Source: Pseudoalteromonas caenipelagi (GTDB taxonomy: Bacteria > Pseudomonadota > Gammaproteobacteria > Enterobacterales > Alteromonadaceae). Taken from it: DNA of 64,000 nt. Of this stretch, positions 1 through 8,681 are shown one piece after another. The stretch spans positions 1 through 64,000 of the forward strand of contig NZ_JABBPG010000007.1 in the NCBI RefSeq assembly GCF_013140855.1, read 5' to 3'. A program made the position numbers and the translations under genes. The notes beneath the pieces were generated by a model. That model was given only the letters and a program-made list of their open reading frames with translations. It searched no databases and was not told where the DNA came from. Position 1 is the first letter of the stretch, and each line of letters opens with the position of its first letter.

Positions 1-127
1 AATACATAGTGGGTTATTACAATCGGTATCGACCTCATCAACATAACAATGGTTGCTCACCGATTATGAAAGAAAAGCAATACTGGGAAACTTATAACGA
101 GGTGGCCAAAAAGTATTGACCACTACA
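1..127 (+). mobile_element. Right end of an IS3-family insertion sequence
   Basis: Frame 3 is open from the window edge to a TGA at 117-119 and encodes the last 38 residues of an IS3-type DDE transposase, including the typical YYNRYRPH stretch near the C-terminus. The sequence TGACCACTACA at 117-127 resembles the terminal inverted repeat of this group, so the element probably ends at 127. The rest of the element lies outside the window. It abuts the interior of a TnsD-like gene, so the insertion appears to have cut that gene. Confidence 0.75.
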
Positions 128-799
128 CATTCTATTGTTGAAGCGCAATGCTTGAAGCTTTTAAAGCAAGGTTATTCTATGGCTGAGATTAGTCGAAGAA
201 TAGGGAAAAGCAGATGTTACATTAAAACGTTAGCACTAAGAGAAAATGTTGAAGTTGAAACAAAGCCGAAAATCATAACCAAACAAGTCAAATTATATAT
301 CTTAGATTTAGCCAAGAAAGGATTTCACCGACGTGAGATTGCTTATCGCTATGGCATATCAAGTGGTAGCGTTGAGCAACTTATTTCTAGTTGTCCTAAC
401 CTAGTGATTTGGAGAAAGAAGTGTAAATCTGACTCAAAGCGTCGTAGATATAAATGTGCAATAATGAATTTTATTAAGACACACCCGTTGGCATCTCGGC
501 AAGATTGCAAGAAAAGTAATTATGCAGCGTTTTATTGGCTGTACAATCACGAACAAGGTTGGTTACACGCCATTTTGCCAACGGCGATTAAGGGCAAATG
601 TAATCAAAGGGTTGATTGGAATCAAAGAGATAGGCTGCTTTCAAAACAACTCAGTGATCTTTTGTCTAAGAAAACAGGCTCAGTAACTTTAACGAAGCTA
701 GATCAGTTATTAGGTGCTCATGGGTGGTTGACGAGATACAAACATAAACTACCAACAACGATGATGATATTTGAAAACTATAAGTTAAGAAATAAATGA
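116..799 (+). CDS. TnsD-type transposon target selector, 5'-truncated C-terminal remnant
   Basis: The open frame starts at a TTG that lies inside the inverted repeat of the upstream IS3 element, so the first few codons are IS sequence and the true N-terminus (with the TniQ zinc domain) is missing. The remaining 220 or so residues look like the C-terminal half of Tn7 TnsD: two helix-turn-helix-like segments (about residues 20-40 and 75-95), a PNLVIW motif, then AFYWLYNHEQGWL near residue 140, which matches the family's conserved WLYRHDxxWL region. TnsD proteins bind the attachment site and direct Tn7-type insertion. The gene overlaps the next TniQ gene by ATGA, as in a tns operon. Probably non-functional as it stands; an internal ATG at 179 could start a shorter product. 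Confidence 0.65.
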   Translation: MTTTHSIVEAQCLKLLKQGYSMAEISRRIGKSRCYIKTLALRENVEVETKPKIITKQVKLYILDLAKKGFHRREIAYRYGISSGSVEQLISSCPNLVIWRKKCKSDSKRRRYKCAIMNFIKTHPLASRQDCKKSNYAAFYWLYNHEQGWLHAILPTAIKGKCNQRVDWNQRDRLLSKQLSDLLSKKTGSVTLTKLDQLLGAHGWLTRYKHKLPTTMMIFENYKLRNK

Positions 800-1929
800 A
801 CATACCTTTGGATGAATCATTACAAAGCTTTCTTTTTCGGCAGCAAATGCTATTTGCAGGGGAGCTGAACCCTAAGGGGGTGATAACAAAAGATGGAATG
901 TGGTACTCATATCCTTATGCCCATCAAGAAGTTCAACATATTTTTCATCGATTTGATGATAGCGTTCTGCTTGAAGCCGCTGAGGTAGGAGAACCAATAA
1001 AAGCTTGCCTAGATGGTATTTTTACCCCTCCCGATAGCTATTGTTTGTCTTTACGGGGTAGCTTTTTCAGCAATGAAAAGTGGCGGAGTCGAATGTCGTG
1101 TAAAACAGGAATTCGATTTTGTCAGGCATGTGTTAACGAGGCCATTTCCGAGTATGGACACGGTTACTTTAGACATCAATGGCTTAAAAACACTTGGTGC
1201 TATGTGCATGAATTGCCTTTACGGCACTTAACAAGTACTTCATATAGAAATGCGATTGAGGATGTAAAAGAAGTTTTAGTTGGTGGCATACCGGTTAACG
1301 AAGTGTGTACACAAAAGAGGCCATCGGAGGTTGCCAAATCGTCATTGGGTAATAACACAAAGAAACTAGAGCTCTTTTTTGCAGTCCATGCGCCATATTG
1401 CTTAGGGCGCTTATTGGCAAGTTGGCTGAGGTTAAACTTAAATAAACTGTGTGAATCTAATAAGTTTATAATTAGAGAAGAGTGGTTCGCAGTCCTCTTT
1501 AAGTTACTTGTTTTACCAATTGATTCTTATGATTATTTACAAGCTATTCGAAAGCTGAATGCATTGATTATTTTTTTAGGGAGACGCTCCACTTTTAGTG
1601 AATATATGAGCGAACATGTCGGATATGTCAGAATGTTTGTTTCCCCGAGAAGGCAGCTATCTGAAGTTATGATGCTTCCAAAGGAGCGAGACTGCGGTTT
1701 ATGCGCTAAGAAGGAAGATTGTGCGGTCATGAACTTGGAATATAGTGAAATTAAAGAGGAAGTTGATCTTCAATTTTTGTTTCGCTATTCACACTCTTTT
1801 AAGAGGTACGCCTTAGATCAAGGATATATTGACTTGACAGGCAACCATGCATGGATGCCCTTTCGAATTAACTCTCTTATGTCGGAGGAAGAAATGAAGA
1901 AAGGGGAGCTAATGAAGTTTGAGTCATAG
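796..1929 (+). CDS. TniQ-family transposition protein
   Basis: This 377-residue protein begins with DESLQSFLFR, the usual TniQ/TnsD N-terminal motif, and has a zinc-finger-like segment around residues 105-145 (CQAC, then YFRHQW and WCYVH) matching the family pattern CPxC...W.....CxxH. A second Cys cluster (CGLCAKKEDC) lies near residue 300. TniQ proteins are target-site adaptors of Tn7-like transposons, including CRISPR-associated ones, but no cas gene or array is visible here. It starts 4 bp inside the upstream TnsD remnant, indicating translational coupling. The tnsABC genes would be expected before position 1. The family is well supported; the exact subgroup is not resolved. Confidence 0.75.
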   Translation: MNIPLDESLQSFLFRQQMLFAGELNPKGVITKDGMWYSYPYAHQEVQHIFHRFDDSVLLEAAEVGEPIKACLDGIFTPPDSYCLSLRGSFFSNEKWRSRMSCKTGIRFCQACVNEAISEYGHGYFRHQWLKNTWCYVHELPLRHLTSTSYRNAIEDVKEVLVGGIPVNEVCTQKRPSEVAKSSLGNNTKKLELFFAVHAPYCLGRLLASWLRLNLNKLCESNKFIIREEWFAVLFKLLVLPIDSYDYLQAIRKLNALIIFLGRRSTFSEYMSEHVGYVRMFVSPRRQLSEVMMLPKERDCGLCAKKEDCAVMNLEYSEIKEEVDLQFLFRYSHSFKRYALDQGYIDLTGNHAWMPFRINSLMSEEEMKKGELMKFES

Positions 1930-2436
1930 TGTCGATATTTCCTCTACGAAAACTTGTAATGACAATTATGTTTTAGCATTAGCTCATATCCGATCTTACA
2001 GTTTAAAAGAACAGGTTTGACTTCGCCTGACAGGCGGCTTTGAGCTCTTCAAGAGCGGTCTTATTCAATTTAAAGCGTTTGCGTAAAAAGCGAATTTGAG
2101 TTTCTTGTGCAAAACTCTACATCAGTAAGAAGATATGTTCTTGAGCAAGGGTGGATTTCGCGAGCAGGGAAGCACTTTTGGTCTCCGCTACTGTTCCAAT
2201 CTACTATGCCAGAAGACTATAAAAAAAGTGCAGCTGAAATAACGGTGCTGTTCTAATAGGAGCCATCTTCGGTGTTATATTACACCCTTACGGGAATTTT
2301 TGAGTTCTTTGTTTAGTTTAAGGGCAACTTTTACAATGTGTTGCTATATTAATGCAATTATCAGTTAACTCACTAAATCAAAAGTCACCGATAGAAAAAT
2401 GGGTAACTGCCAGAGTAAGTCTAAGCTTAGTGCACT
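1930..2436. other. Decayed intergenic stretch behind the TniQ gene
   Basis: About 500 bp without an intact gene. It contains the TniQ tail listed separately (2101-2256). On the minus strand, about 2114-1997 encodes a protein-like 38-codon piece (reading QIRFLRKRFKLNKTALEEL) ending in TAA, closed upstream by TAG and of unknown origin. The last 180 bp are AT-rich and show no gene. A transposon end repeat was not recognised by eye. Confidence 0.4.
2101..2256 (+). pseudogene. C-terminal remnant of a second TniQ-like gene
   Basis: A 51-codon open stretch without a convincing start ends in TAA at 2254. Its product (STSVRRYVLEQGWI, then KHFWSPLLF, then MPEDYKK) aligns in order and spacing with the end of the intact TniQ protein just upstream (SHSFKRYALDQGYI, NHAWMPFRI, MSEEEMKK). 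It is therefore a remnant of a duplicated or related tniQ whose 5' part was deleted. No stop or frameshift is seen within the piece. Confidence 0.55.
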
Positions 2437-3897
2437 TTAAATTAGCATTAGAGAATCCAAAAGTCCTTGACCACTATGAATACCTCCTTCATTTTCATTT
2501 GCCGGTTTGCTTCTTATTAAGTAGCCAGCATACCCACCATACTCGGTGACAGGCTCCCCATTGTAGTAAACTGTAAATAAGCCTATTTCACTAATCAGGT
2601 GATTCACAATAGCCTGCTTTCCGTCCCGAATTGTTAATACTGGTTTTTCACGTTCAATAGCGTAGATACGTTGCATCAATGCCCATGCATCATACTCTTG
2701 GGGCTTAATAAGTTCTAACTTTTGGCTAATATCCGCTCCGAAAACACAGTTTCCTCCGCCTTCTCCTTGGTTCTTTAAAACCCAATCTTCTTTATTGGCT
2801 TCAGAATTGAACCACTTGATAATTTCTTTTCTAATCGGATTCATATCCGCCAAAACACTTTTAACTAAGAGTGCCTCTTCGTAGGTCAACCCCCAATTCA
2901 TATATTCATCTATCGACATATTTGTTACCAGCATTTGCATTGCTTTACTTGTTGCCAGCTGCTGACTAATTGTGGCATTCATAGCTACATGGTGTCGCTC
3001 GATAAATAGCCTAACTCTACTAAGGGTTTGACAACAAACCAATTTGTCGAGTTTAGGTGAGTAGTAGTCAGAACATTGATATCCAGTCCTGAGATACACT
3101 ACATCTATAGGTCCGACGTTTTCTAAAATCAGGCGCTTGGATTGACCGGTTGAAAGTTGACTGCTCAACTGCTCAAATGTGCGCCTGACGGTACGAAAGC
3201 CCAGTTTTTGTAATTCTAACTCCAATAAATGTTGATCATAAACGTTGTCTTCACTTTCTTGAACCACCATTAAAAATGTAGGTGAGCCCGATTCGCCAAA
3301 ATCTTTTTTAATTTCAATCGCGGATACAGCGATGCCGATAGCTACCTGTTCAAGCCCCTCGTTTTCCGCCACAGTGGCTTCGTCCGTTTCTAACCATTTT
3401 TGGTAAGCGCTATTGTGCTGCTCACATATATACCTATGTAGTTGAGTACCACGGGAGCCAAATGGTGCCATACCAGCCGCAATGCCATTAAACTCTATAA
3501 CCTTAGCACCTTGTTCACGATCATCCATGAAATCTGTCCGCATGATTAGGAGTGGCTTTCTAGCTGAAAAGCTGCTCAAGCCATCTTCACCATGGGCCTC
3601 TTTATGCAATGATAGTAGTATCTTGAAAAAAGGCTCCGCTTCTGCAACCTTGCTTAAAGATGACTGTAAAAATGCATGGTCTTCTGAAATATTATTAATT
3701 AATTTAGATACTAGGGGGGTAACTTTCAACAGATGCTCAAAGTGATTTCTTTTCATTTTCATTGGTGCAATACTAAAAGGCACGTGTCTTGCTGTACTAT
3801 CATGTTGCTTAAACGCGACGCCATGCATTATTTCCCACTCAATAATATCTTCAACGATTTCTGATGGAAGGTAATTGCTTTCGTTTGATATTGTCAT
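2437..3897 (-). CDS. Eukaryotic-type glutathione synthetase
   Basis: Predicted to join gamma-glutamylcysteine and glycine with ATP to give glutathione (EC 6.3.2.3). The 486-residue protein belongs to the eukaryotic-type synthetase family, not the bacterial GshB family: the glycine-rich ATP loop GEGGGNCVFGADI lies near residues 377-390, followed by YDAWALMQRI, then SEIGLFTVYY and the C-terminal GYLIRSK...NEGGIHSGQGLLDS substrate-binding loop. The frame extends to a TTG at 3930, but the ATG at 3897 fits the family N-terminus better. It lies about 250 bp downstream of cysE on the same strand, so the pair may supply cysteine and then glutathione. Such enzymes are scattered in bacteria, which suggests horizontal acquisition. 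Confidence 0.85.
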   Translation of the reverse strand: MTISNESNYLPSEIVEDIIEWEIMHGVAFKQHDSTARHVPFSIAPMKMKRNHFEHLLKVTPLVSKLINNISEDHAFLQSSLSKVAEAEPFFKILLSLHKEAHGEDGLSSFSARKPLLIMRTDFMDDREQGAKVIEFNGIAAGMAPFGSRGTQLHRYICEQHNSAYQKWLETDEATVAENEGLEQVAIGIAVSAIEIKKDFGESGSPTFLMVVQESEDNVYDQHLLELELQKLGFRTVRRTFEQLSSQLSTGQSKRLILENVGPIDVVYLRTGYQCSDYYSPKLDKLVCCQTLSRVRLFIERHHVAMNATISQQLATSKAMQMLVTNMSIDEYMNWGLTYEEALLVKSVLADMNPIRKEIIKWFNSEANKEDWVLKNQGEGGGNCVFGADISQKLELIKPQEYDAWALMQRIYAIEREKPVLTIRDGKQAIVNHLISEIGLFTVYYNGEPVTEYGGYAGYLIRSKPANENEGGIHSGQGLLDSLMLI

Positions 3898-4148
3898 GCT
3901 TTGATACTCATGTTTGAAAGGCTTTAACAACCAAGCCTGATTTCAAGCGATTCATGCTTTCTCTTGTGCCTGTAGAGCAAAATAAAGAATTTGATGTTTA
4001 TCTAGCAGCGAGCAAGCTCAGCATTCTTCTTACGGCAAAATATTTGTTAAACACACTATTACAATTTTACTCTAACTAGTTGAGAGCGTACCCTCCTGAA
4101 ATCGGGACGGTTCGCTTAGAGCCTTGAAAAGGCAGAGACAACCAGTAC

Positions 4149-4892
4149 TTAATTTATCAGTTTTGAAGGTTGAGCTTTTTTTTCGTTGCTGTTGCACCTC
4201 TTATCCTCTTGTTTAAGGCAGATAGATTCGAGCTTTTGATCCATAGTCAACAGTCGGTCTAAAACTTCCCTAATTTCTTGTGCAACAGGATCGTTCTCTG
4301 ATTGGGTTTCACCATACGAGAAAAAGCATAGGTTTTCTGTTAACGTTCGATACTTTTGGTCACTATCTTTTGATTTGTTAGATTTTGAAACTGCGCGAGC
4401 TGGCACACCCACGACAGTGGTATTATCAGGTACTTCTTTAGTAACAACTGAGTTTGAGCCTACTTTCACCCCATTGCCAATTTTTATAGGGCCTAGTACT
4501 TTTGCTCCGGCACCGACGATCACGCCATCCCCCAAGGTTGGGTGCCTTTTACCTTTTACCCAGCTGGTCCCACCTAGGGTGACTCCATGGTAAATTGTTA
4601 CATCATCACCAATGACGGCGGTTTCGCCAATCACAACCCCAATACCATGGTCTATAAAGAACCTTCGGCCCACTATAGCTCCGGGGTGAATTTCAATACC
4701 GGTGAGAAAGCGATTCAGGTTAGACAAAACTCGAGATAAGAATTTGAGCTTCCTTTTCCACATTGCATGAGCAATGCGATGCATCGCTATTGCATGCACA
4801 CCAGGGTAGTTAAAAACTACTTCTATGACGTTTCTAGCTGCAGGATCTCTCTGAAGAACACTCTTGATGTCTTCTCTAAGTAGTTTAATCAC
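4149..4892 (-). CDS. cysE: Serine O-acetyltransferase
   Basis: Makes O-acetylserine from serine and acetyl-CoA, the first committed step of cysteine synthesis. The 247-residue protein has a short helical N-terminal domain, then a left-handed beta-helix of hexapeptide repeats (about residues 70-165) with the catalytic segment [18 protein letters not shown] and HGVTLGG. After the helix there is an unusual Lys/Ser/Asp-rich tail of about 75 residues. In other SATs the C-terminal tail mediates CysK binding and cysteine feedback; this tail does not look typical. It lies upstream of the glutathione synthetase, suggesting cysteine made for glutathione, and is divergent from the sigma factor gene. Confidence 0.88.
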   Translation of the reverse strand: MIKLLREDIKSVLQRDPAARNVIEVVFNYPGVHAIAMHRIAHAMWKRKLKFLSRVLSNLNRFLTGIEIHPGAIVGRRFFIDHGIGVVIGETAVIGDDVTIYHGVTLGGTSWVKGKRHPTLGDGVIVGAGAKVLGPIKIGNGVKVGSNSVVTKEVPDNTTVVGVPARAVSKSNKSKDSDQKYRTLTENLCFFSYGETQSENDPVAQEIREVLDRLLTMDQKLESICLKQEDKRCNSNEKKAQPSKLIN

Positions 4893-5409
4893 TTAATATT
4901 CCTCAAGTAATGAATCTATATTTAACAACGCGTAAAGCTAATTTCAGTTTTTAATAATATTCTTTTTTATTTCGTTGGGCTGACTTGTATCTATCTCGAG
5001 AACCTTGCTAAAACCAAAGGATGTCGTCATTTTCAAAGCCAGCTGAGCGCATTTCTATGCTTTCAAATAAATCCGCTAGCTATAGCGGTTTTATTTCAAC
5101 CTAATGCAAAACTCAATGGGCCATAATTTTAAAAACTAACTATCGAGTGACGAGCTTTTAGGTCTGGGGGAGTCTCTGTTTTCAGCTATTACTTTTCTTT
5201 TTTCGGGATTGAAGTCGATACAACTAAGTTCCCTATGCCCCACACCTAGCACCACTACTTTTCAAAGTTCAGGAGTTAAGAAAGACGAAAAGCCTTTCAA
5301 TAGGACGCAAAAATAGTCGGAGATTATGCATCTTTTTTTGAAAGTAGCCGTCATACTTAGAGTTCGTAACGTTATAGAGGAAGGTATTTCATATGCTAGG
5401 GGGGTTTAT
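4893..5409. promoter_or_regulatory. Divergent intergenic region between cysE and the sigma factor gene
   Basis: About 500 bp separate the divergent starts of cysE and the sigma factor gene, so both promoters should lie here. The region is AT-rich with many stop codons in all frames. No operator or riboswitch was recognised by eye. Confidence 0.4.
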
Positions 5410-5973
5410 ATGCTAGCTGAGTGGGAGAGCCACAAACAACAACTTAGAAGTTATATAGCTCGGCAAATAAGTGATCAGGAAGTTGTTGAAGACATACTAC
5501 AAGAAGTCTTCATTAAGGCGAGTGATAATCTACAGCAACTGAAAGCAAAAGGGAGCCTCAGGAGTTGGCTGTACACCATAACTAGAAACACAATAATTGA
5601 TTACTACAGAAAACGAACTAACTACGAAGAATTGCCTGATGACCTTGCTCAAGAGTCAAAAGACCTCATAGAGCAAAACTATAAAGTATTGTCTGGGTGC
5701 TTGAGGCCTTTGTTACAAGAGTTGCCAGATAAATATCGTATCCCCTTAGAACTATCGGAGCTTGAAGGGATGAGTCAACAAGATGTTGCAACGAGTCTCG
5801 GGCTTTCTTTATCTGGTGCTAAAAGTAGAGTACAGCGTGGTCGAGCGAAGTTGAGAGAGCTAATGTTAGCTTGTTGTGAATTTGAAATGTCTAAAGGGGA
5901 AATAACAGATTTTACACCAAAAAGTGAAACAGGGAAAAAGTGCTATGATAGAGTGCGTAAAAGGTACACTTAA
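5410..5973 (+). CDS. RNA polymerase sigma-70 family factor, SigZ-like
   Basis: A small (187-residue) ECF-type sigma factor. Region 2 covers about residues 5-70 (VVEDILQEVFIKASDNL, then LRSWLYTITRNTIIDYYRKR) and region 4 about 105-155 (LPDKYRIPLELSELEGMSQQDVA, then LSGAKSRVQRGRAKLRE). After region 4 comes a CC pair and a GEITDF tail as in SigZ-type factors; the cysteines could bind metal or sense redox. The frame is open from 5326, but the ATG at 5410 is preceded by a strong AGGGGGG ribosome site and matches the family N-terminus. No anti-sigma gene is adjacent. Targets are unknown; the neighbouring thiol genes are candidates. Confidence 0.8.
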   Translation: MLAEWESHKQQLRSYIARQISDQEVVEDILQEVFIKASDNLQQLKAKGSLRSWLYTITRNTIIDYYRKRTNYEELPDDLAQESKDLIEQNYKVLSGCLRPLLQELPDKYRIPLELSELEGMSQQDVATSLGLSLSGAKSRVQRGRAKLRELMLACCEFEMSKGEITDFTPKSETGKKCYDRVRKRYT

Positions 5974-6207
5974 ATTGTAACCTCTATATTGTGTAATATT
6001 TTAATTTAAGAATTTACCATAAGGAAGTTAAGTCAATGGCTAACCTAAAGCGATTCGTCAAAGAATAATAATGGCTAGCAGCTAAAATTGGCTCGTTATG
6101 ATGCAGTAGAACATTTTTAATAAAGTGCAGAATGACGACCATATTGTTGCGTCTATTTTGTGTGTAACAACGTCATATATGTGATATCTGAATAAGAGAG
6201 TATTAAT

Positions 6208-6870
6208 ATGATGAAAGTTGTGAGTTTAAAGATATGCCCGTTTGTACAGCGCGTAACTAGCTTGTTGGAAGCAAAAAATGTCCCCTATGAGATTGAATTC
6301 ATTGATCTCAAAAATAAACCACAATGGTTTTTGGATATTTCGCCGAATGCGCAAGTACCAGTCCTGATACTTGAAACTGGTGAGGTCTTATTTGAATCCG
6401 ACGCAATCGCAGAGTATATCGATGATATTACAGCCCCTATAGAAGTTGGCATCACACCAGAGCAGAGAGCTAAAGACAGAGCTTGGAGCTATCAAGCCAC
6501 AAAGCACTACCTATTGCAGTGTTCTACAATGAGAAGTCCCAACGCTGAGATATTGCAAGAGCGGCAGGCAAAACTAAGTAAAGTTTTTGAGAAAGCGGAA
6601 GCGGTGTTGGGAGAGCATCCATTCTTCAAGGGTGATAGCCTTAGTAACGTTGATATTGCTTGGCTGCCCTTGTTACACCGGGCGTCAATTATAGAAGAAA
6701 AAACAGGATATGATTTACTTGGTGGTTTTCCCAAAGTTAAATCATGGCAATCTGCAGTATTAAATACCGGTATTGCTGACCGCTCGGTAGCTGTTGATTT
6801 TTTGGAAGAGTTTTATGGCTTTTATCTGACAGACAAAACGTACTTAGGAAATTTGGTACAAAATCGTTAA
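6208..6870 (+). CDS. Glutathione S-transferase family protein, Cys-type (omega-like)
   Basis: The 220-residue protein has an N-terminal thioredoxin-like domain with CPFVQR at residues 10-15, the active-site pattern of Cys-type GSTs (omega, lambda) that carry out glutathione-dependent reductions rather than simple conjugation. The cis-proline glutathione site (QVPVL) and the ESDAIAEYI segment follow, then an all-helical C-terminal domain containing SNVDIAWLPLL. A GAGAG-like ribosome site precedes tandem ATG codons. It lies in the same block as the glutathione synthetase and CysE, which fits a thiol-stress or metalloid-reduction role, but its substrate cannot be deduced. Confidence 0.85.
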   Translation: MMKVVSLKICPFVQRVTSLLEAKNVPYEIEFIDLKNKPQWFLDISPNAQVPVLILETGEVLFESDAIAEYIDDITAPIEVGITPEQRAKDRAWSYQATKHYLLQCSTMRSPNAEILQERQAKLSKVFEKAEAVLGEHPFFKGDSLSNVDIAWLPLLHRASIIEEKTGYDLLGGFPKVKSWQSAVLNTGIADRSVAVDFLEEFYGFYLTDKTYLGNLVQNR

Positions 6871-7572
6871 TTCAAACTTTAGCTATCTAAATCGTATTGC
6901 AGGTTAGTATCAGGGCGGGATCCGGGGTGAGAGTATACTTCGTTAACGACCATTAACTGGAGGTAAGCTCTGCCCTGAATTCATTCATCGTCAAATCTTG
7001 CCCGAACACATTTGCCACGTATCGAACCTTTACGGCCTGTGTGCTGTTTTACAGATTGCGAACACCCTGTCTGAGCGCCATGTTTTCCGCGGAAAAGATT
7101 CACTTACTCTGACAGGCATCTTCTTTAAACACGACACCCAATACCCAATGCTGCTGGTTCTCGATGTGCTAATGGTGGCGGATAGCTTTTTGTAACATCT
7201 GTGCATCAGGCTCAACTGAAGTGACATAAAAGTGCGTGTCTATTTTTGTTAACGATTCGGATTTTTTGTGTCTTTCAAACGCGACTAGCGAAGTGAGTCT
7301 AGGCCATTTTTCTCTTATCTCTTCAGACAGATTGTCGGCCTTTAGAGCATAAGTGATGTATGTTTTTTGACGTCCATAACCATTGCTAACTTGTACATCT
7401 TCAGTCAAATTCTTTTCTTCTGCAAAGGCTGTTTCCAAACATGAAATGACTACTTTATAGAGTGTTTTCTGATTTGCTTTGGCCTGTACCAGATAGTTAG
7501 CCCCTCTTGAAATCAATGCTGAAAGAGTCGCTTTCTGACAATGTAGTGCATCTAGTGTTGTCCACTCCCCCG

Positions 7573-8418
7573 TTAGTGAGACACCTGTAAACTAGAGTTT
7601 TCCAACTTTGCTCGGTAAGCTGCGGGTGGCAGATCATCAAGGCTTTCATGTGTTCGTTCTTCGTTGTAATCCAATCGCCAGAACCACACCATTTCTTTCA
7701 CTTGATTGATACTCTCAAACAAGTAAGCATCTAAAAATTCTCGTCTAAATGAGCCATTAAAGCATTCAACAAACCCGTTTTGCTGTGGCTTGCCAGGCTG
7801 GATATAAACTAATTCGATGTTATGTGCTTCACACCAATCGGTTAAACGCGCTGAGATTAATTCAGGCCCGTTATCTACTCGAATTTGTTTCGGTAAACCG
7901 CGCTCTGCTTTGAGTTGTTCAAGTGTTCTAACAACCCGTTCCGCTGGCAGCGAAGTATCTACTTCAATAGCCAAACACTCCCGAGTGCCTTCATCAACAA
8001 TATTGAGCGTTCTAAATCGTTTTCCGCAGTATAAAGAATCATGCATAAAATCTAAGGCCCACTGATGATTAGCTTGAGCGACAACTTCCAATGGCTGCGC
8101 AACTCTTTTAGGCAACACGCGTTTCACTCTGCGCTTTAAGTTCAAACCCATTTGGCAATACACCCGATAAACGCGCTTATGGTTAAACGGATAACCTTTA
8201 AAACGAAGACGACCATAGCATTTCCAGAATCCAGCTCTGGGGGACTTTTTTAATTCTGCATTGATGGCATCAATGACAGCTGCGTCAGCCTTTCGCCAGT
8301 CTCGTTCTGAGCGGTAGTAGGTAGCGCGACCTATACCCACAAACTTACACGCTTTTAGAATACTTAAACCCGCTTGAACCAGTGTGCTGGCGCTACTTCG
8401 CTTCTGCGCTGTCACCAA
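7573..8418 (-). CDS. IS3-family transposase OrfB (DDE integrase), copy 1
   Basis: The 281-residue catalytic part contains an HTH_21-like segment near residue 60, then the rve integrase core: ALDFMHDSLYCG (first Asp), RVDNGPELIS (second Asp) and QQNGFVECFNGSFRREFL (Glu). Relative to copy 2, an Arg next to the catalytic Glu is Cys here (VECFNG versus VERFNG), so activity of this copy may be reduced. Expressed as OrfAB by frameshifting from orfA. Confidence 0.92.
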   Translation of the reverse strand: MVTAQKRSSASTLVQAGLSILKACKFVGIGRATYYRSERDWRKADAAVIDAINAELKKSPRAGFWKCYGRLRFKGYPFNHKRVYRVYCQMGLNLKRRVKRVLPKRVAQPLEVVAQANHQWALDFMHDSLYCGKRFRTLNIVDEGTRECLAIEVDTSLPAERVVRTLEQLKAERGLPKQIRVDNGPELISARLTDWCEAHNIELVYIQPGKPQQNGFVECFNGSFRREFLDAYLFESINQVKEMVWFWRLDYNEERTHESLDDLPPAAYRAKLENSSLQVSH

Positions 8419-8681
8419 CCCTTTTTTGCGAATAACTCCTTAATCGCATGGTTCTCTAGGCTGACATCTGCGTACATCTTTTTAAGCTTGGCACTCTCTT
8501 CTTCAAGCTCTTTCAGGCGTTTAACATCTGACGCTTCCATCCCGCCATATTTGGCTTTCCAGTTGTAATACGTAGCACTGCTGATCCCATGCTTGCGGCA
8601 CACTTCTTCAACCTTCATACCTGCATCGGTTTCTTTGAGCACAGCTATGATCTGAGATTCTGTAAAACGTGACTTTTTCAT
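8412..8681 (-). CDS. IS3-family transposase OrfA, copy 1
   Basis: An 89-residue helix-turn-helix protein (KKSRFTESQIIAVLKE, then GISSATYYNWKAKYGG) with a C-terminal leucine-zipper-like coil, as in IS3-family OrfA. A GGAGAC ribosome site precedes the ATG. It overlaps orfB by 7 bp, with the A6G slippery run in the overlap, so the active OrfAB fusion is expected from a -1 frameshift. Several residues in the coil differ from copy 2 (ESAKLKKMYAD here versus ENAKLKKKYVD there). Confidence 0.93.
   Translation of the reverse strand: MKKSRFTESQIIAVLKETDAGMKVEEVCRKHGISSATYYNWKAKYGGMEASDVKRLKELEEESAKLKKMYADVSLENHAIKELFAKKGW

Noticed and set aside
1..2436. CRISPR-associated transposon (CAST) because of the TniQ gene
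   Set aside because: No cas8/5, cas7, cas6 or CRISPR repeats are present near the TniQ gene, and a TnsD remnant is directly upstream, so a normal Tn7-like module is more likely.
2352..2549. 65-codon ORF on the plus strand
   Set aside because: It runs into the 3' end of the glutathione synthetase gene on the other strand and has low-complexity composition; treated as chance.
6036..6068. Ten-codon ORF with an AAGGA site between the sigma factor and GST genes
   Set aside because: Too short to support as a gene; it lacks the codon runs of an attenuation leader and no terminator follows.
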